Source of the DNA: Anoxybacteroides rupiense
GTDB lineage: Bacteria > Bacillota > Bacilli > Bacillales > Anoxybacillaceae
Length of the DNA stretch: 64,000 nt
Reading direction: 5' to 3'
Assembly (NCBI RefSeq): GCF_014196195.1
Contig: NZ_JACIDF010000007.1
Coordinates: 62,001-126,000, forward strand
Shown here: positions 18,466-27,221 of the stretch, one piece after another
Layout of the letters: the number at the start of each line of letters is the position of its first letter
Position numbering within the stretch: the first letter of the stretch is position 1
Made by a program: the position numbers and the translations under genes
The notes under the pieces: model-generated
What the model saw: only the letters and a program-made list of their open reading frames with translations
The model's database searches: none
Told to the model about the DNA's origin: nothing

Positions 18466-18504
18466 CTCCCACCTCTAAACGGAGTGGAGGTGGGAGAGGT
18501 TCAT
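18466..18504 (+). repeat. Palindrome family 1, copy 2 (IS200/IS605 end-like)
   Basis: CTCCCACCTC (18466-18475) pairs perfectly with GAGGTGGGAG (18487-18496), then AGGTTCAT. It lies between the glyS stop and the likely glyS terminator and shares its 3' half with the copy at 11791. It looks like a solo right end of an IS200/IS605-family element, or a REP-like palindrome derived from one. Confidence 0.55.
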
Positions 18505-18543
18505 CGTCGGGACATTTGCGGTAAGATGCGGTTGAACATTCAT

Positions 18544-18568
18544 GGACTCTCTCCTGAGAGTCCTTTTT
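18544..18568 (+). terminator. Probable glyS terminator
   Basis: GGACTCTC (18544-18551) pairs with GAGAGTCC (18556-18563), then TTTTTG. It lies about 100 bases after the glyS stop. Confidence 0.8.
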
Positions 18569-19074
18569 GCCGGTCATTTGCTTTTTCACCTTCCTGCGCT
18601 TCGTTTGGTGGCTCCGACAAGCGGTGCGAATAAAAGCTCGCAATCCTCGTCGGGGATCACTCCTACACTCTATCCACCAATCTTTCGCTTACACATACAT
18701 TGTTAAAAAATGGAATAAAGCGATCTCGGCGATGCTGTCGGGGCATTTCTAATGTTTTAAAAAATAGAAATATTAATAAAAATTCTTGAATGTCAAATTT
18801 ATTTTACGGTAAATTTTACATAAAAGGTAATATTAATGGTATAAAGCAGGGAGAAGGTCATCCTGAGTATTGAAAAAATTCGTATAAAAAACTTTTCCTT
18901 TCTTTAATGGGAATATATCCGTTGTAAAATGAAAGGGCTCTTCTATGGGAACTGCTCCTTTTGCTGTTTGGTTGCACTTTCATTTGAAGGAGATCCTCAT
19001 GCAAGGGCTATTTTTTACGCTTGTCTGATTTTATCCAGCACCACGGGAATAAATAATTCATAATTTAGGGGGAA
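18569..19074. other. Gene-poor spacer, AT-rich in its second half
   Basis: About 500 bases between the glyS terminator and the MFS pseudogene. No reading frame on either strand looks like a known protein. Base composition shifts to AT-rich near 18760 and stays so through the pseudogene, which marks a likely boundary of transferred DNA. Confidence 0.4.
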
Positions 19075-20319
19075 ATGATGAGAAGAAAAATCTATCAAAT
19101 TTCTATTTTCAAGTCATTGCGGTATAAAAATTTCTTTTTATTATGGTTAGGATTGTTTATTTCCAATATTGGAACTTGGTCACAAATGTTTGTAGAACAA
19201 TGGTATATTTATAGTTTAAATAAGTCTCCGTTAGATGTAGGACTTTTAACTACTATGCAATTACTTCCTAATACGCTTTTTATGATTATTGGTGGAACTT
19301 TAGCAGATCGAATAAACAGAAAGAGATTGTTATTGTTTACCCAAACAAGTATGGCTGTATTGACACTTATTATAGCTACGTTCATATTTTTAGATAAAAT
19401 GAGTATAGGATTGCTATTAGTCCTGAATTTCCTTTAGGGAATATTCGTTGCACTTGATATACCAGCTAGGAGATCTTTAGTTCCTAAGATGGTGCCAAAG
19501 GAATTTATAGGTAATGCAAATGCTCTATATGGAGCTACTTTTCAGATTGCATTATTTTTAGGGCCTATAGTTGGGAGTTTTATTACTAGTATGTTGGGAT
19601 TTAAGTTTACCTTCTTCTTTAATGCCTTTACTTTTATTGTTATTATACTCTGTGTGTGGAAAATGAACGTTCCCAAGGAAAGTACTACTATCCATATTGA
19701 AAGTAAATTTTTGGATGATTTAAAAAATTCACGCAGTATATTCATAAGCAATAAAGCAATCTTTATGATGATCATTCTTGGATTTTTGAGTGCATTAATT
19801 TCGAAAATTGATTTTTTGCTTCCCGCATATGTAGATACATTAAATTCTAGCAATACAGAAATATTGGGATTATTGAATTCCTCCATAGGTTTAGGTCTTT
19901 TGTTTAGCGCCATTATATTTGGAAAGTACGATAGGAGCTTCCAGCAAAAGTCGAAACAACTTCTACTATTTGGGTTTCTTGTAATTTCTATATGTACTAC
20001 TTTCATTCCATTTATAAAGTTCTATTTAGTTTCTGTCGTCATCATATTTGTTCGTTCACTATTCACACAATTTTGTTCTCTGATTATCATTTCCCAACTC
20101 CAATATTACACTAGTGACGAATACCTAGGTCGAGTGATGGGAGTATATAGTTCATTAATTGCTTTTTCTGGACTATTCTCTCTTCCAATATCGTATTTGG
20201 TAGACAAATTTTCTGTTGAGTTTGCTTTTATTCTATTGTCCATTATTTCCCTTTTCTCTGTCTTTGTTCTTCTTAATCGTAAAATGAACCAAGCACTTAA
20301 CCAAACACATAATATGTAA
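19075..20319 (+). pseudogene. MFS transporter interrupted by one in-frame TAG
   Basis: A major facilitator of the MFS_3 (EntS-like exporter) type, about 414 aa if read through. The N-terminus SLRYKNFFLLWLGLFISNIGTW and GGTLADRINRKRLL are typical. A single TAG at 19435-19437 (codon 121, ...LVLNFL*GIFVALDIPARRSLV) interrupts it, and the frame continues unshifted for 294 codons. The site is where relatives usually have a polar residue before G, so CAG to TAG is the simplest change. TAGGGGG precedes the start. The gene is much more AT-rich than its neighbours, suggesting transfer. A sequencing error or readthrough is possible. Confidence 0.8.
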
Positions 20320-20630
20320 TGTCTTGTTCCGGTGCAACGAAACTTAGGCTGACTGTAAGCAATCTGTCAAACTCGGACATGCTGATGCCCGAGCTCGACA
20401 GTCACTAGGCAAACGTACTTTTTCGCCTCACGAACTGCTTGCTTGTCGATGCGAAGTGTTCCATCCTTCCATTGACGCAAGCATTTTTCATAGGACGGAG
20501 ACCCCTGTCTACTTGACAGGGGTCGATTCATTGTGAGGTTACTTTAATACCGCACAACGATAGAACAGTTTATACAAGAGGTCTGATTGTGATACATTAA
20601 TGGTAAAAGAATGAAGAAAGGGTTGTGACG
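20320..20630. other. Spacer holding a transposase scrap and a hairpin
   Basis: About 310 bases between the MFS pseudogene and ung. Besides the transposase remnant (20367-20489), it has a perfect 10-base inverted repeat GACCCCTGTC / GACAGGGGTC (20500-20509 with 20515-20524) without a T run. No other gene is supported. Confidence 0.45.
20367..20489 (-). pseudogene. Transposase scrap, IS4/IS1634-like
   Basis: Forty codons on the minus strand read EKCLRQWKDGTLRIDKQA and then VREAKKYVCL, ending in a stop. The DG.LRID..AV.EAKKYDG pattern is what I recall from the middle of IS1634-type (IS4 superfamily) transposases. The remainder of the gene and the terminal repeats are absent. It is a short relic beside the transferred MFS pseudogene. 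Confidence 0.45.
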
Positions 20631-21308
20631 ATGGCCATTTTAAAGAATGATTGGGCTCCTTTGTTAGAAGAAGAATTTCAAAAGCCGTATTATATCAAAC
20701 TGCGGGAATTTTTGAAAGCGGAATATCAGACGAGAACGATTTATCCGGATATGTACGATATTTTCAATGCCCTTCATTATACGCCTTATAAGCAAGTCAA
20801 AGTCGTCATTTTGGGACAAGACCCGTATCATGGCCCCAATCAGGCGCATGGACTCAGTTTTTCAGTGAAGCCGGGCGTTCCGCTGCCGCCTTCTTTATTA
20901 AACATCTTTAAGGAATTGCAGGATGATCTTGGCTGCTATATTCCAAACAACGGTTATTTAGTCAAATGGGCTCAGCAAGGGGTTCTTTTATTGAATACGG
21001 TATTAACCGTTCGCCGTGGAGAAGCGAATTCTCATAAAGGTAAGGGATGGGAGATCTTTACAGACCGTGTCATTGAGCTCGTGAACAGCAAACAAGAACC
21101 GGTGGTTTTTATTTTGTGGGGACGTCATGCCCAAGCGAAAAAAGAGCTGATTACAAACCCTGCCCATTATATGATTGAAGCGCCGCACCCGAGTCCATTT
21201 TCTGCCGCACGCGGCTTTTTTGGCAGCCGTCCGTTTTCCAAAACCAATGCCTTTTTGAAAAAAACAGGGAGAGAACCAATTGATTGGCAAATTGAAAATA
21301 TGGGATAG
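20631..21308 (+). CDS. ung: Uracil-DNA glycosylase
   Basis: Family 1 uracil-DNA glycosylase, 225 aa, which removes uracil from DNA and starts base excision repair. The catalytic water-activating motif GQDPYHG (Asp 64) and the leucine-loop motif [13 protein letters not shown] (His 186) are intact, as is [26 protein letters not shown] 20631 is preferred over GTG 20625 because AAAGGG then lies nine bases upstream. In B. subtilis ung stands with ywdI and ywdK; here malL, on the opposite strand, separates them. Confidence 0.96.
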   Translation: MAILKNDWAPLLEEEFQKPYYIKLREFLKAEYQTRTIYPDMYDIFNALHYTPYKQVKVVILGQDPYHGPNQAHGLSFSVKPGVPLPPSLLNIFKELQDDLGCYIPNNGYLVKWAQQGVLLLNTVLTVRRGEANSHKGKGWEIFTDRVIELVNSKQEPVVFILWGRHAQAKKELITNPAHYMIEAPHPSPFSAARGFFGSRPFSKTNAFLKKTGREPIDWQIENMG

Positions 21309-21341
21309 AGCTGTCCGTTATTTGCCAGACTCAGGATCATC

Positions 21342-21413
21342 CGTTTTCAAGCCAGTCTGATAGGGGAAAATCACCAGTTGTAGACAAAATCCAAATGGAC
21401 TTTGTCTACAACT
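21342..21413 (-). repeat. Palindrome family 2, copy 1
   Basis: AGTTGTAGACAAA (21376-21388) pairs with TTTGTCTACAACT (21401-21413). On the minus strand CAGACTGGCTTGAAAACG (complement of 21342-21359) follows. The palindrome recurs at 23891 and 31841, and the flank recurs at 31884-31901 with one change. It lies between the convergent ends of ung and malL. Confidence 0.7.
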
Positions 21414-21433
21414 TGGGATGACGTGCTTTCGCT

Positions 21434-23050
21434 TTATTCTAATTCGTAAATCCGCGCCTCATGAGGACGCATGTGCAAGGTATTTCCCGTCTCTTGCACG
21501 TCCTGATAATTGGTGAGCAAGAGCTGGCGGTTTGTAGCGGTTAAAGCTTTCGGCAGCTCGTAATGGTTGGCGTGGTCACAATGGTTAAGCACGACGAGAA
21601 GACGCTGTCCTTCCCATTCGCGCGTGTAAGCATAAATATACGGCTCGTTTTCGGTGTAGTCGCAGAAGGTGCCGTATACCATTTCAAGGCGCTCTTTTCG
21701 CAGTTGAATGAGCTTTCGATAATAATGATAGACTGAATTTGGATCGGCAAGGGCTTGTTTGACGTTAATAGTTTTATAGTTAGGATTGATTTTGATCCAT
21801 GGCGTCCCTGTCGTAAAGCCTGCCTGTTCGCTGTCCTCCCATTGCATAGGTGTCCGCGAATTGTCGCGGCTTAACGGCTGCAAGCTTTCAAGCACCTCCT
21901 GCGGGTCGCGTCCTTTCGCGACTTCTTCCGCATATTTATTTTTCATCGCAATGTCGTTATAGTCTTCAATCGATGGGAAGCGGACGCCCGTCATGCCGAT
22001 TTCTTCTCCTTGATATATGTATGGAATTCCCGGCAGTGTATGGAGCATGGTGGCAAGCAATTTTGCCGATTCCATGCGATACTCCTGATCATTTCCATAG
22101 CGCGTCACCTGTCGCGTATGATCATGGTTGTTTAAAAATTGCGAGTTCCAGCCTTTTCCCCATAATGCTTCGTACCAGCGTTTTTGAATTTGTTTAAAGC
22201 GGAGCGGATCCCAGCTTGGCATTTCATCGCATACTTCAAAATGGAACAGCGTATGCAATTCTTGCCGATCTTCTGCTACATATTTTAACCCCTCTTCCGG
22301 AGTGACAAAGGCGACTTCGCCAACGGTAAAAATGTCGTAATGACGAAACACTTTTTCGTTCATTTCCTTTAGGTAATCGTGCAGCCCCGGATGATTGGTC
22401 AAATAACGAATATCATTTGGGTTGGCGGCATCAGGAAATCCATCCGGTTTAGCGAGAAGAGCAATGGCATCTAAGCGAAATCCATCAATGCCTTTATCAA
22501 GCCAAAATCGCATCATTTCATAGATGGCTTCACGCACTTCAGGGTTTTTCCAATTTAAATCTGGCTGTTCAATCGCAAAGGAATGAAAATAGTACTGTCC
22601 TGTTGTTTCATCAAATTCCCAAGCGGATGGAGTGAAATAAGACCGCCAGTTATTTGGCTTGTCGCGCCAAATGTACCAGTCGCGCTTTGGATTGTCTTTG
22701 GATGAACGGGATTCTAAAAACCAAGGATGTTGGTCGGATGTATGGTTAACGACAAGATCCATAATGAGCTTCATGTCGCGCTTATGTACTTCATGGAGCA
22801 AGGTTTCCCATGTCTTCATGTTTCCGGCTTTATCCATGATTTGATAATAGTCGGAAATATCGTAGCCGTTATCTTTATCTGGTGATTGGTAGCATGGGTT
22901 AAGCCAAATCACATTAACGCCGAGATGCTGAATATAGTCCAGCTTTTCCATTAAACCTTGCAGATCGCCGTAACCATCGCCGTCGGAATCGTAAAAGCTT
23001 CGCCAGTAAACTTGATATACGACCGCTTCTTTCCACCATGTTTTTTTCAC
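21434..23050 (-). CDS. malL: Oligo-1,6-glucosidase / alpha-glucosidase, GH13
   Basis: Cytoplasmic GH13 glucosidase of 538 aa, which splits isomaltose-type or maltose-type oligosaccharides to glucose. The GH13 regions are visible: MDLVVNHTS (region I), GFRLDAIALL (region II, nucleophile Asp), FTVGEVAFV (region III, acid/base Glu) and LNNHDHTR (region IV, transition-state Asp). QPDLNWKNPEVRE is typical of this subfamily. GTG at 23050 is chosen because GAGAGGAG lies eight bases upstream; a TTG 18 bases earlier would leave no binding site. It stands alone, so the exact linkage preference is open. Confidence 0.88.
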   Translation of the reverse strand: MKKTWWKEAVVYQVYWRSFYDSDGDGYGDLQGLMEKLDYIQHLGVNVIWLNPCYQSPDKDNGYDISDYYQIMDKAGNMKTWETLLHEVHKRDMKLIMDLVVNHTSDQHPWFLESRSSKDNPKRDWYIWRDKPNNWRSYFTPSAWEFDETTGQYYFHSFAIEQPDLNWKNPEVREAIYEMMRFWLDKGIDGFRLDAIALLAKPDGFPDAANPNDIRYLTNHPGLHDYLKEMNEKVFRHYDIFTVGEVAFVTPEEGLKYVAEDRQELHTLFHFEVCDEMPSWDPLRFKQIQKRWYEALWGKGWNSQFLNNHDHTRQVTRYGNDQEYRMESAKLLATMLHTLPGIPYIYQGEEIGMTGVRFPSIEDYNDIAMKNKYAEEVAKGRDPQEVLESLQPLSRDNSRTPMQWEDSEQAGFTTGTPWIKINPNYKTINVKQALADPNSVYHYYRKLIQLRKERLEMVYGTFCDYTENEPYIYAYTREWEGQRLLVVLNHCDHANHYELPKALTATNRQLLLTNYQDVQETGNTLHMRPHEARIYELE

Positions 23051-23146
23051 AGCTTTCGCTCCTCTCAAACTATCTTAGCTTGAAATGTTTTTATATATAG
23101 AATACCATTGAATCAACATGAGAAGAAAGATGGGAGTGAAAACGTT

Positions 23147-23398
23147 TTGGATGTTTCAGTAACAACGATTTTAACGAAAATGTCGGAACAGCTTCAAAAA
23201 GCTCGGTCGATACAAAATGAACAGCAGCTTCGCGAACATGTTGCCGCCCTTCGAGTTCTTTGCGATCTGATTTTAGAAGGAGAGCTTCAAGCGGCGCATG
23301 TTGCGGCTTCTTCATTTGAACCGCTAGTATTAGAAACAAAAACAGAGCGGATGGACATCGGGGATGATGCGAATGGGCCATCTTTGCTCGATTTTTAA
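23147..23398 (+). CDS. ywdI: YwdI family protein
   Basis: A small protein of 83 aa matching YwdI of B. subtilis in position and in its start (MDVSVTTILTKMSEQLQKA) and RVLCDLIL. Its function is unknown. It is mostly helical with no membrane segment. The start is inferred as TTG 23147, eight bases after GGGAGTG, which aligns with the family N-terminus; a TTG at 23108 without a binding site would add 13 residues. It is followed by a hairpin and then ywdK. Confidence 0.7.
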   Translation: MDVSVTTILTKMSEQLQKARSIQNEQQLREHVAALRVLCDLILEGELQAAHVAASSFEPLVLETKTERMDIGDDANGPSLLDF

Positions 23399-23415
23399 CA
23401 TCATTCATCCAGAAA

Positions 23416-23455
23416 TCCCCGCCTCTTAACGGAATGTAGAGGGAGGGTTTTTCTT
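23416..23455 (+). repeat. Hairpin resembling palindrome family 1, copy 3
   Basis: TCCCCGCCTCTTAACGG followed by TAGAGGGAGGG forms an imperfect stem with CTCTTAACGGA as in the copy at 11791. It ends in TTTTTCTTTT rather than GGTTCAT, so it may serve as the ywdI terminator. Confidence 0.45.
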
Positions 23456-23514
23456 TTGATGGTGAATGCGATATGATAAGAGTGGAACTTATATCAACGA
23501 GGGGAAGAAAAAGG

Positions 23515-23883
23515 ATGAAGCTATTTGTCTTGCTGGGAGCTATCAATGGATTTTTAGCTGTCGCTTTGGGAGCATTTGGTGCACATGGACTAGAAGGAAA
23601 AATTCCCGAACGTTATTTAGAAATCTGGAAAACGGCTGTGCATTATCAGATGTTCCATGCTGCTGGTCTTTTTGTTGTCGCGCTTTTATTGGCCAAATGG
23701 CCCAACGCAGGATCGCTTCAAGCAGCGGGCTGGCTTATGTTCACAGGTATTGTCTTGTTTTCGGGAAGTTTGTATGTGTTAAGTTTAACACAAATCAAAC
23801 CGCTTGGGGCGATTACGCCATTTGGGGGAGTGGCCTTTTTAATTGCGTGGGCGCTGATCGCTTACGCGGCCGTAAAATATTGA
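23515..23883 (+). CDS. ywdK: DUF423 membrane protein YwdK
   Basis: A 122-aa membrane protein of the DUF423 family with four predicted helices. The diagnostic GAFGAHGLEGKIPERYLEIWKT, the paired YQMFHAAGL, and GSLYVLSLTQIKPLGAITPFGG are all present. Its function is unknown. ATG 23515 with AGGGGAAG upstream is preferred over ATG 23473, which adds an unrelated basic stretch. In B. subtilis it follows ywdI, as here. Confidence 0.88.
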   Translation: MKLFVLLGAINGFLAVALGAFGAHGLEGKIPERYLEIWKTAVHYQMFHAAGLFVVALLLAKWPNAGSLQAAGWLMFTGIVLFSGSLYVLSLTQIKPLGAITPFGGVAFLIAWALIAYAAVKY

Positions 23884-23890
23884 AAAAAAC

Positions 23891-23930
23891 AGGTTGTAGA
23901 CAAAGTCCTTTTGGATTTTGTCTACAACCA
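23891..23930 (+). repeat. Palindrome family 2, copy 2
   Basis: AGGTTGTAGACAAAGTCC (23891-23908) pairs with GGATTTTGTCTACAACC (23913-23929). It has no adjacent T run. Downstream, GCGTTTGTCAACAATCTGA (23969-23987) resembles GCGTTTGTTAATGGTTTGA near 31994 after the third copy, so the repeat unit may extend about 100 bases past the palindrome. Confidence 0.7.
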
Positions 23931-23987
23931 TTTTAGGGGCTCTCCACTTATGATGGTTTTAATGAAGGCGTTTGTCAACAATCTGAA

Positions 23988-24014
23988 AAGGGCTGCGTTT
24001 GGCAGCCCTTTTGC
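23988..24014 (+). terminator. Hairpin between convergent ywdK and gerQ
   Basis: AAGGGCTGC and GCAGCCCTT form a stem with loop GTTTG, then TTGCC. It could end transcription from either side. Confidence 0.7.
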
Positions 24015-24018
24015 CTTA

Positions 24019-24522
24019 TCATCGAGGAGAGTAGGAGCTTAATCCAGCGGCACTGCCTGCGTATGGATATTCATAGGCAATCTCTTCATCAAAAGTCACA
24101 TAATTAAGGTAAATCATCGGAAGCAAATAGCGCTTTCCATTTTGCGGATCACTTAAAATTAAATGATCTCGTCCAGCTGCTTCGATCGTGCCCCGAAAAA
24201 CTTTGGCGTTCCATTCCCGATTGTTTTCAAAGGTCATATAAACGGTAGCCATTTTCCCTTTGTTTAAACGTAAAATATTTTCAATATAAGACTCTTCGAG
24301 CGGCAGCATCCCGGCTACCGGCTGGCTGGCAGTTGTGGGAGTTTGGGCTGCGAACGAAGGGGTCTGCATTCCAAATCCAGCCATTGGCGCGGCAGCCGGT
24401 TGATATGGTACAGCTTGTTGAGAGTATGGATAAGTGGTTGGATAATAGCCTTGCGGATAAGCATATCCATAAGGATATGATGCATAACCTTGGCTTTGTT
24501 GACGATCTTCTTCATACGTCAT
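24019..24522 (-). CDS. gerQ: Spore coat protein GerQ
   Basis: Spore coat protein of 167 aa required for CwlJ localisation and cross-linked by transglutaminase in B. subtilis. The N-terminal half is a Tyr/Pro/Gln-rich low-complexity region. The C-terminal domain is strongly conserved: LPLEESYIENILRLNKGK, VYMTFENNREWNAKVFRG, EAAGRDHLILSD and GKRYLLPMIYLNYVTFDEEI. AGGAGGGTC precedes the start. It lies 26 bases after cwlJ on the same strand, the standard cwlJ-gerQ operon. Confidence 0.95.
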   Translation of the reverse strand: MTYEEDRQQSQGYASYPYGYAYPQGYYPTTYPYSQQAVPYQPAAAPMAGFGMQTPSFAAQTPTTASQPVAGMLPLEESYIENILRLNKGKMATVYMTFENNREWNAKVFRGTIEAAGRDHLILSDPQNGKRYLLPMIYLNYVTFDEEIAYEYPYAGSAAGLSSYSPR

Positions 24523-24548
24523 CTCAAGACCCTCCTATGAAAAGTAGA

Positions 24549-24971
24549 TTAATATACTCGCGGACAATTGCTTCGCGTTGGTGCAAAGAAGCAATGTGAT
24601 TTATAACGGCCGACGTTTTGCTGATTAAACCATTGCGGTGGGCAGTCGCCTTCCGGTTTGAAAAACCAAAGTGAATTCGTAGCTGGATGATAACGCCAGC
24701 CGCGAATCACTTGGCGGGCTAGCTGAATATCGAGATCTCTCGCTGCTTGGTAAAAGTATCCTTTTTGTGTGGCTTCAAAGCCGCCAGGTCTTTGAAAGAC
24801 CATTTGCCGGATTGTGCGCAACCCTCGAAAATCAAGACAATCGGCGATTACCCGATTGACACCGACGTTGCCAACCATCAACATTCCGAGCCGTCCTTCT
24901 CCTTCCGCTTCTGCCCGCATCAGTCTTGCCAGCAGTTTAACATCCTCTGTATTGGTAGCTACAACAGCCAA
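24549..24971 (-). CDS. cwlJ: Spore cortex-lytic enzyme CwlJ
   Basis: Cell wall hydrolase of the hydrolase_2 family, 140 aa, which degrades spore cortex during germination. LARLMRAEAEGEGRLGMLMVGNVGVNR carries the catalytic-type Glu cluster, and GYFYQAARD, LWFFKPEGDCPPQWFNQ and KSHCFFAPT are typical of CwlJ. The start is TTG 24971, six bases after GAGGTG, which yields MAVVATNTEDV as in B. subtilis; a longer upstream frame lacks a binding site. It needs GerQ, encoded next. Confidence 0.93.
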   Translation of the reverse strand: MAVVATNTEDVKLLARLMRAEAEGEGRLGMLMVGNVGVNRVIADCLDFRGLRTIRQMVFQRPGGFEATQKGYFYQAARDLDIQLARQVIRGWRYHPATNSLWFFKPEGDCPPQWFNQQNVGRYKSHCFFAPTRSNCPRVY

Positions 24972-25094
24972 TATTGTCACCTCATTCTGTCTTTGTTCTC
25001 GACAATAATAGGCTATTGTAAAAGGAGAAAATGGTGACAATGAAAGGAGACATTTTTATTTTTATAGTTATGGGCAAGGAGGAGATGATATGAC

Positions 25095-25133
25095 AAAAAA
25101 ATTCGGGATGTCTGTTTATTTTGACATCCCGAA
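25095..25133 (-). terminator. hemQ terminator
   Basis: TTCGGGATGTC (25102-25112) pairs with GACATCCCGAA (25123-25133); on the minus strand TTTTTTTGTC follows. It lies about 75 bases past the hemQ stop. Confidence 0.85.
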
Positions 25134-25208
25134 TGCATCAAGCCGGAACTTGGCATGCCACGCCCTTTGGCGCGACAGAGGCAAGTCCATGATGGGCCTT
25201 AGTTTGTA

Positions 25209-25958
25209 CTATACATGAAAAAAGGAAGAGATTTTATCTTGCGGAAGTTGATTTCCAACAAAGAAGGAGCCGAAATCTCCATAGCGAGCGCTGACCTCAT
25301 CAAAGCGCATTTCATAGACTAGCTTTTTAAATTGCAATGCATCATCTGAGAACAAGGTAACGCCCCACTCGTAATCATCAAATCCGACAGAGCCTGTAAT
25401 GATTTGCACGACCTTGCCGGCATACTTGCGCCCTGTCATTCCGTGTGCTCGCATCAGGTTGCGGCGCTCTTCCATCGGAAGCATATACCAGTTGTCGTTT
25501 CCTTGGCGGCGCTTGTCCATTGGATAGAAGCAAATATGTTTGGTCTTTGGCAAAATTGGGAACAAACGGCGGCGAACCTCTGGATTTTCGTAAGGATCCC
25601 CTCCATTAGAAGGCAAATAATTGCTTAGTTCAACGACGGATACATACGAATAAGCCGGTACAAGATATTCTGCTAGCTTTGTTTTGTTGAATGCTGTTTC
25701 AATTTCATTTAGCTCTTCCATTGTCGGACGCAAAATCATGAACATGATATCGGCTTTTTGGCCGACTACTGTATAAATGGCATGGCTGCCTTCGTTATTG
25801 TTTTCTGTTTGCTGCCATTTTTCTGCTAATGATAAAAATTCATGGATGGCTTCCTGCCGCTCATCATCTGTGAGCGTTTTCCAAGCGGACCAATCCACTG
25901 AACGGAAATCATGGAGACAATACCAGCCCTCAAGCGTTTGTGCTGCTTCACTCATCAT
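25209..25958 (-). CDS. hemQ: Coproheme decarboxylase HemQ
   Basis: Chlorite-dismutase-fold enzyme of 249 aa that converts coproheme III to heme b, the last step of the Gram-positive coproporphyrin-dependent route. [57 protein letters not shown] and [25 protein letters not shown] match the HemQ branch; the last contains the proximal His region. The start is ATG 25958, six bases after AAGGAG, which removes a 25-residue upstream extension. It lies next to pta, as in B. subtilis ywfI-pta. Confidence 0.95.
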   Translation of the reverse strand: MMSEAAQTLEGWYCLHDFRSVDWSAWKTLTDDERQEAIHEFLSLAEKWQQTENNNEGSHAIYTVVGQKADIMFMILRPTMEELNEIETAFNKTKLAEYLVPAYSYVSVVELSNYLPSNGGDPYENPEVRRRLFPILPKTKHICFYPMDKRRQGNDNWYMLPMEERRNLMRAHGMTGRKYAGKVVQIITGSVGFDDYEWGVTLFSDDALQFKKLVYEMRFDEVSARYGDFGSFFVGNQLPQDKISSFFHV

Positions 25959-26164
25959 TTTCCACTCCTTATGTATAAATGATCTTTTGTTACTACTATA
26001 CCATAGTTTGTCCCGGAAACGCTCGAAAAACAAATGGTCTTGTCCATGCCTGAATTATTTTAATAAAAAGACTATTGTTTGTAAGGGGTTACCTTGGTTG
26101 CTTTTCCATACAATAAGAGTATGCTAATAGATAAGGAAGTTTATTGAATTGAGGAGGATTATGT

Positions 26165-27139
26165 GTGGGTGATTTATTTTCTATTTTAAAACAAAAAGTA
26201 ACAGGAAAAAATATATCGATTGTATTTCCGGAAGGAACAGATGAGCGGATTTTGACCGCTGTCAGCCGCTTAGCACGTGAACAGGTGCTGCGTCCCATAT
26301 TAATCGGTAACAAGGCGGCCATTCAAAATCAAGCAGCTGAAATCGGAGTTGAGCTTGCACATATAGAGATAATAGACCCGGAAACATATGAAAAAATGGA
26401 TGAGCTTGTTCAAGCATTTGTTGAGCGCCGAAAAGGCAAAGTGTCTGAAGAAGATGCTCACCGTATTTTGTTAGATGAAAATTACTTTGGAACGATGCTT
26501 GTATATACTAATCAGGCGCACGGCTTAGTTAGTGGTGCGGCGCACTCGACGGCTGATACAGTGAGACCAGCCTTGCAAATTATTAAAACAAAACCAGGCA
26601 TTCGTAAAACATCAGGCGTGTTTATTATGGTGCGCGATGAGGAAAAGTATGTATTTGCGGATTGTGCCATTAATATTGCTCCAGACAGCCAGGATCTAGC
26701 GGAAATTGCGGTTGAGAGCGCTCATACGGCGCGCATGTTTGATATTGAACCGCGTATTGCGATGCTAAGCTTTTCAACAAAAGGATCGGCTAAATCACCA
26801 GAAACAGAAAAAGTGGTGGAGGCTGTTCGTCTTGCTAAGGAAATGGCGCCGCAGCTGACTATTGATGGCGAGTTTCAATTTGATGCGGCGTTTGTGCCGT
26901 CTGTCGCGAAAAAGAAAGCGCCTGATTCCGTGATTCAAGGCGATGCTAATGTCTTTATTTTCCCAAGCTTAGAAGCAGGAAATATCGGTTATAAAATTGC
27001 TCAGCGCCTAGGCCATTTTGAAGCAGTTGGTCCCATTTTACAGGGCTTGAATAAGCCTGTGAATGATTTATCGCGCGGCTGCAACGCGGAAGATGTGTAT
27101 AAGCTTGCTCTGATTACCGCTGCTCAAGCGCTTCAATAA
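26165..27139 (+). CDS. pta: Phosphate acetyltransferase
   Basis: Phosphotransacetylase of 324 aa, exchanging acetyl-CoA and phosphate for acetyl phosphate and CoA in overflow metabolism. Family signatures are SIVFPEGTDERIL, GAAHSTADTVRPALQIIKT, ARMFDIEPRIAMLSFSTKGSA, GEFQFDAAFVP and FIFPSLEAGNIGYKIAQRL. The start is GTG, seven bases after GAGGAGG. TTGCTT, 16 bases and TATGCT upstream may be its promoter. No catabolite (cre) site was recognised close by, although the B. subtilis gene has one. Confidence 0.96.
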   Translation: MGDLFSILKQKVTGKNISIVFPEGTDERILTAVSRLAREQVLRPILIGNKAAIQNQAAEIGVELAHIEIIDPETYEKMDELVQAFVERRKGKVSEEDAHRILLDENYFGTMLVYTNQAHGLVSGAAHSTADTVRPALQIIKTKPGIRKTSGVFIMVRDEEKYVFADCAINIAPDSQDLAEIAVESAHTARMFDIEPRIAMLSFSTKGSAKSPETEKVVEAVRLAKEMAPQLTIDGEFQFDAAFVPSVAKKKAPDSVIQGDANVFIFPSLEAGNIGYKIAQRLGHFEAVGPILQGLNKPVNDLSRGCNAEDVYKLALITAAQALQ

Positions 27140-27146
27140 GAGCAGA

Positions 27147-27178
27147 GAGGTTTGACGGCGTCGTCAAACCTCTTTTTT
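27147..27178 (+). terminator. pta terminator
   Basis: GAGGTTTGACG (27147-27157) pairs perfectly with CGTCAAACCTC (27162-27172), then TTTTTTAT. Confidence 0.95.
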
Positions 27179-27221
27179 ATGATATAATGAATGTAAACTA
27201 TGGCAGCAAGGAGATTGATTC

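Noticed and set aside
23137-23150. A possible CcpA (cre) site TGAAAACGTTTTGG between malL and ywdI
   Set aside because: It lacks the final CA of the consensus and coincides with the ywdI ribosome binding region, so chance similarity is more likely.
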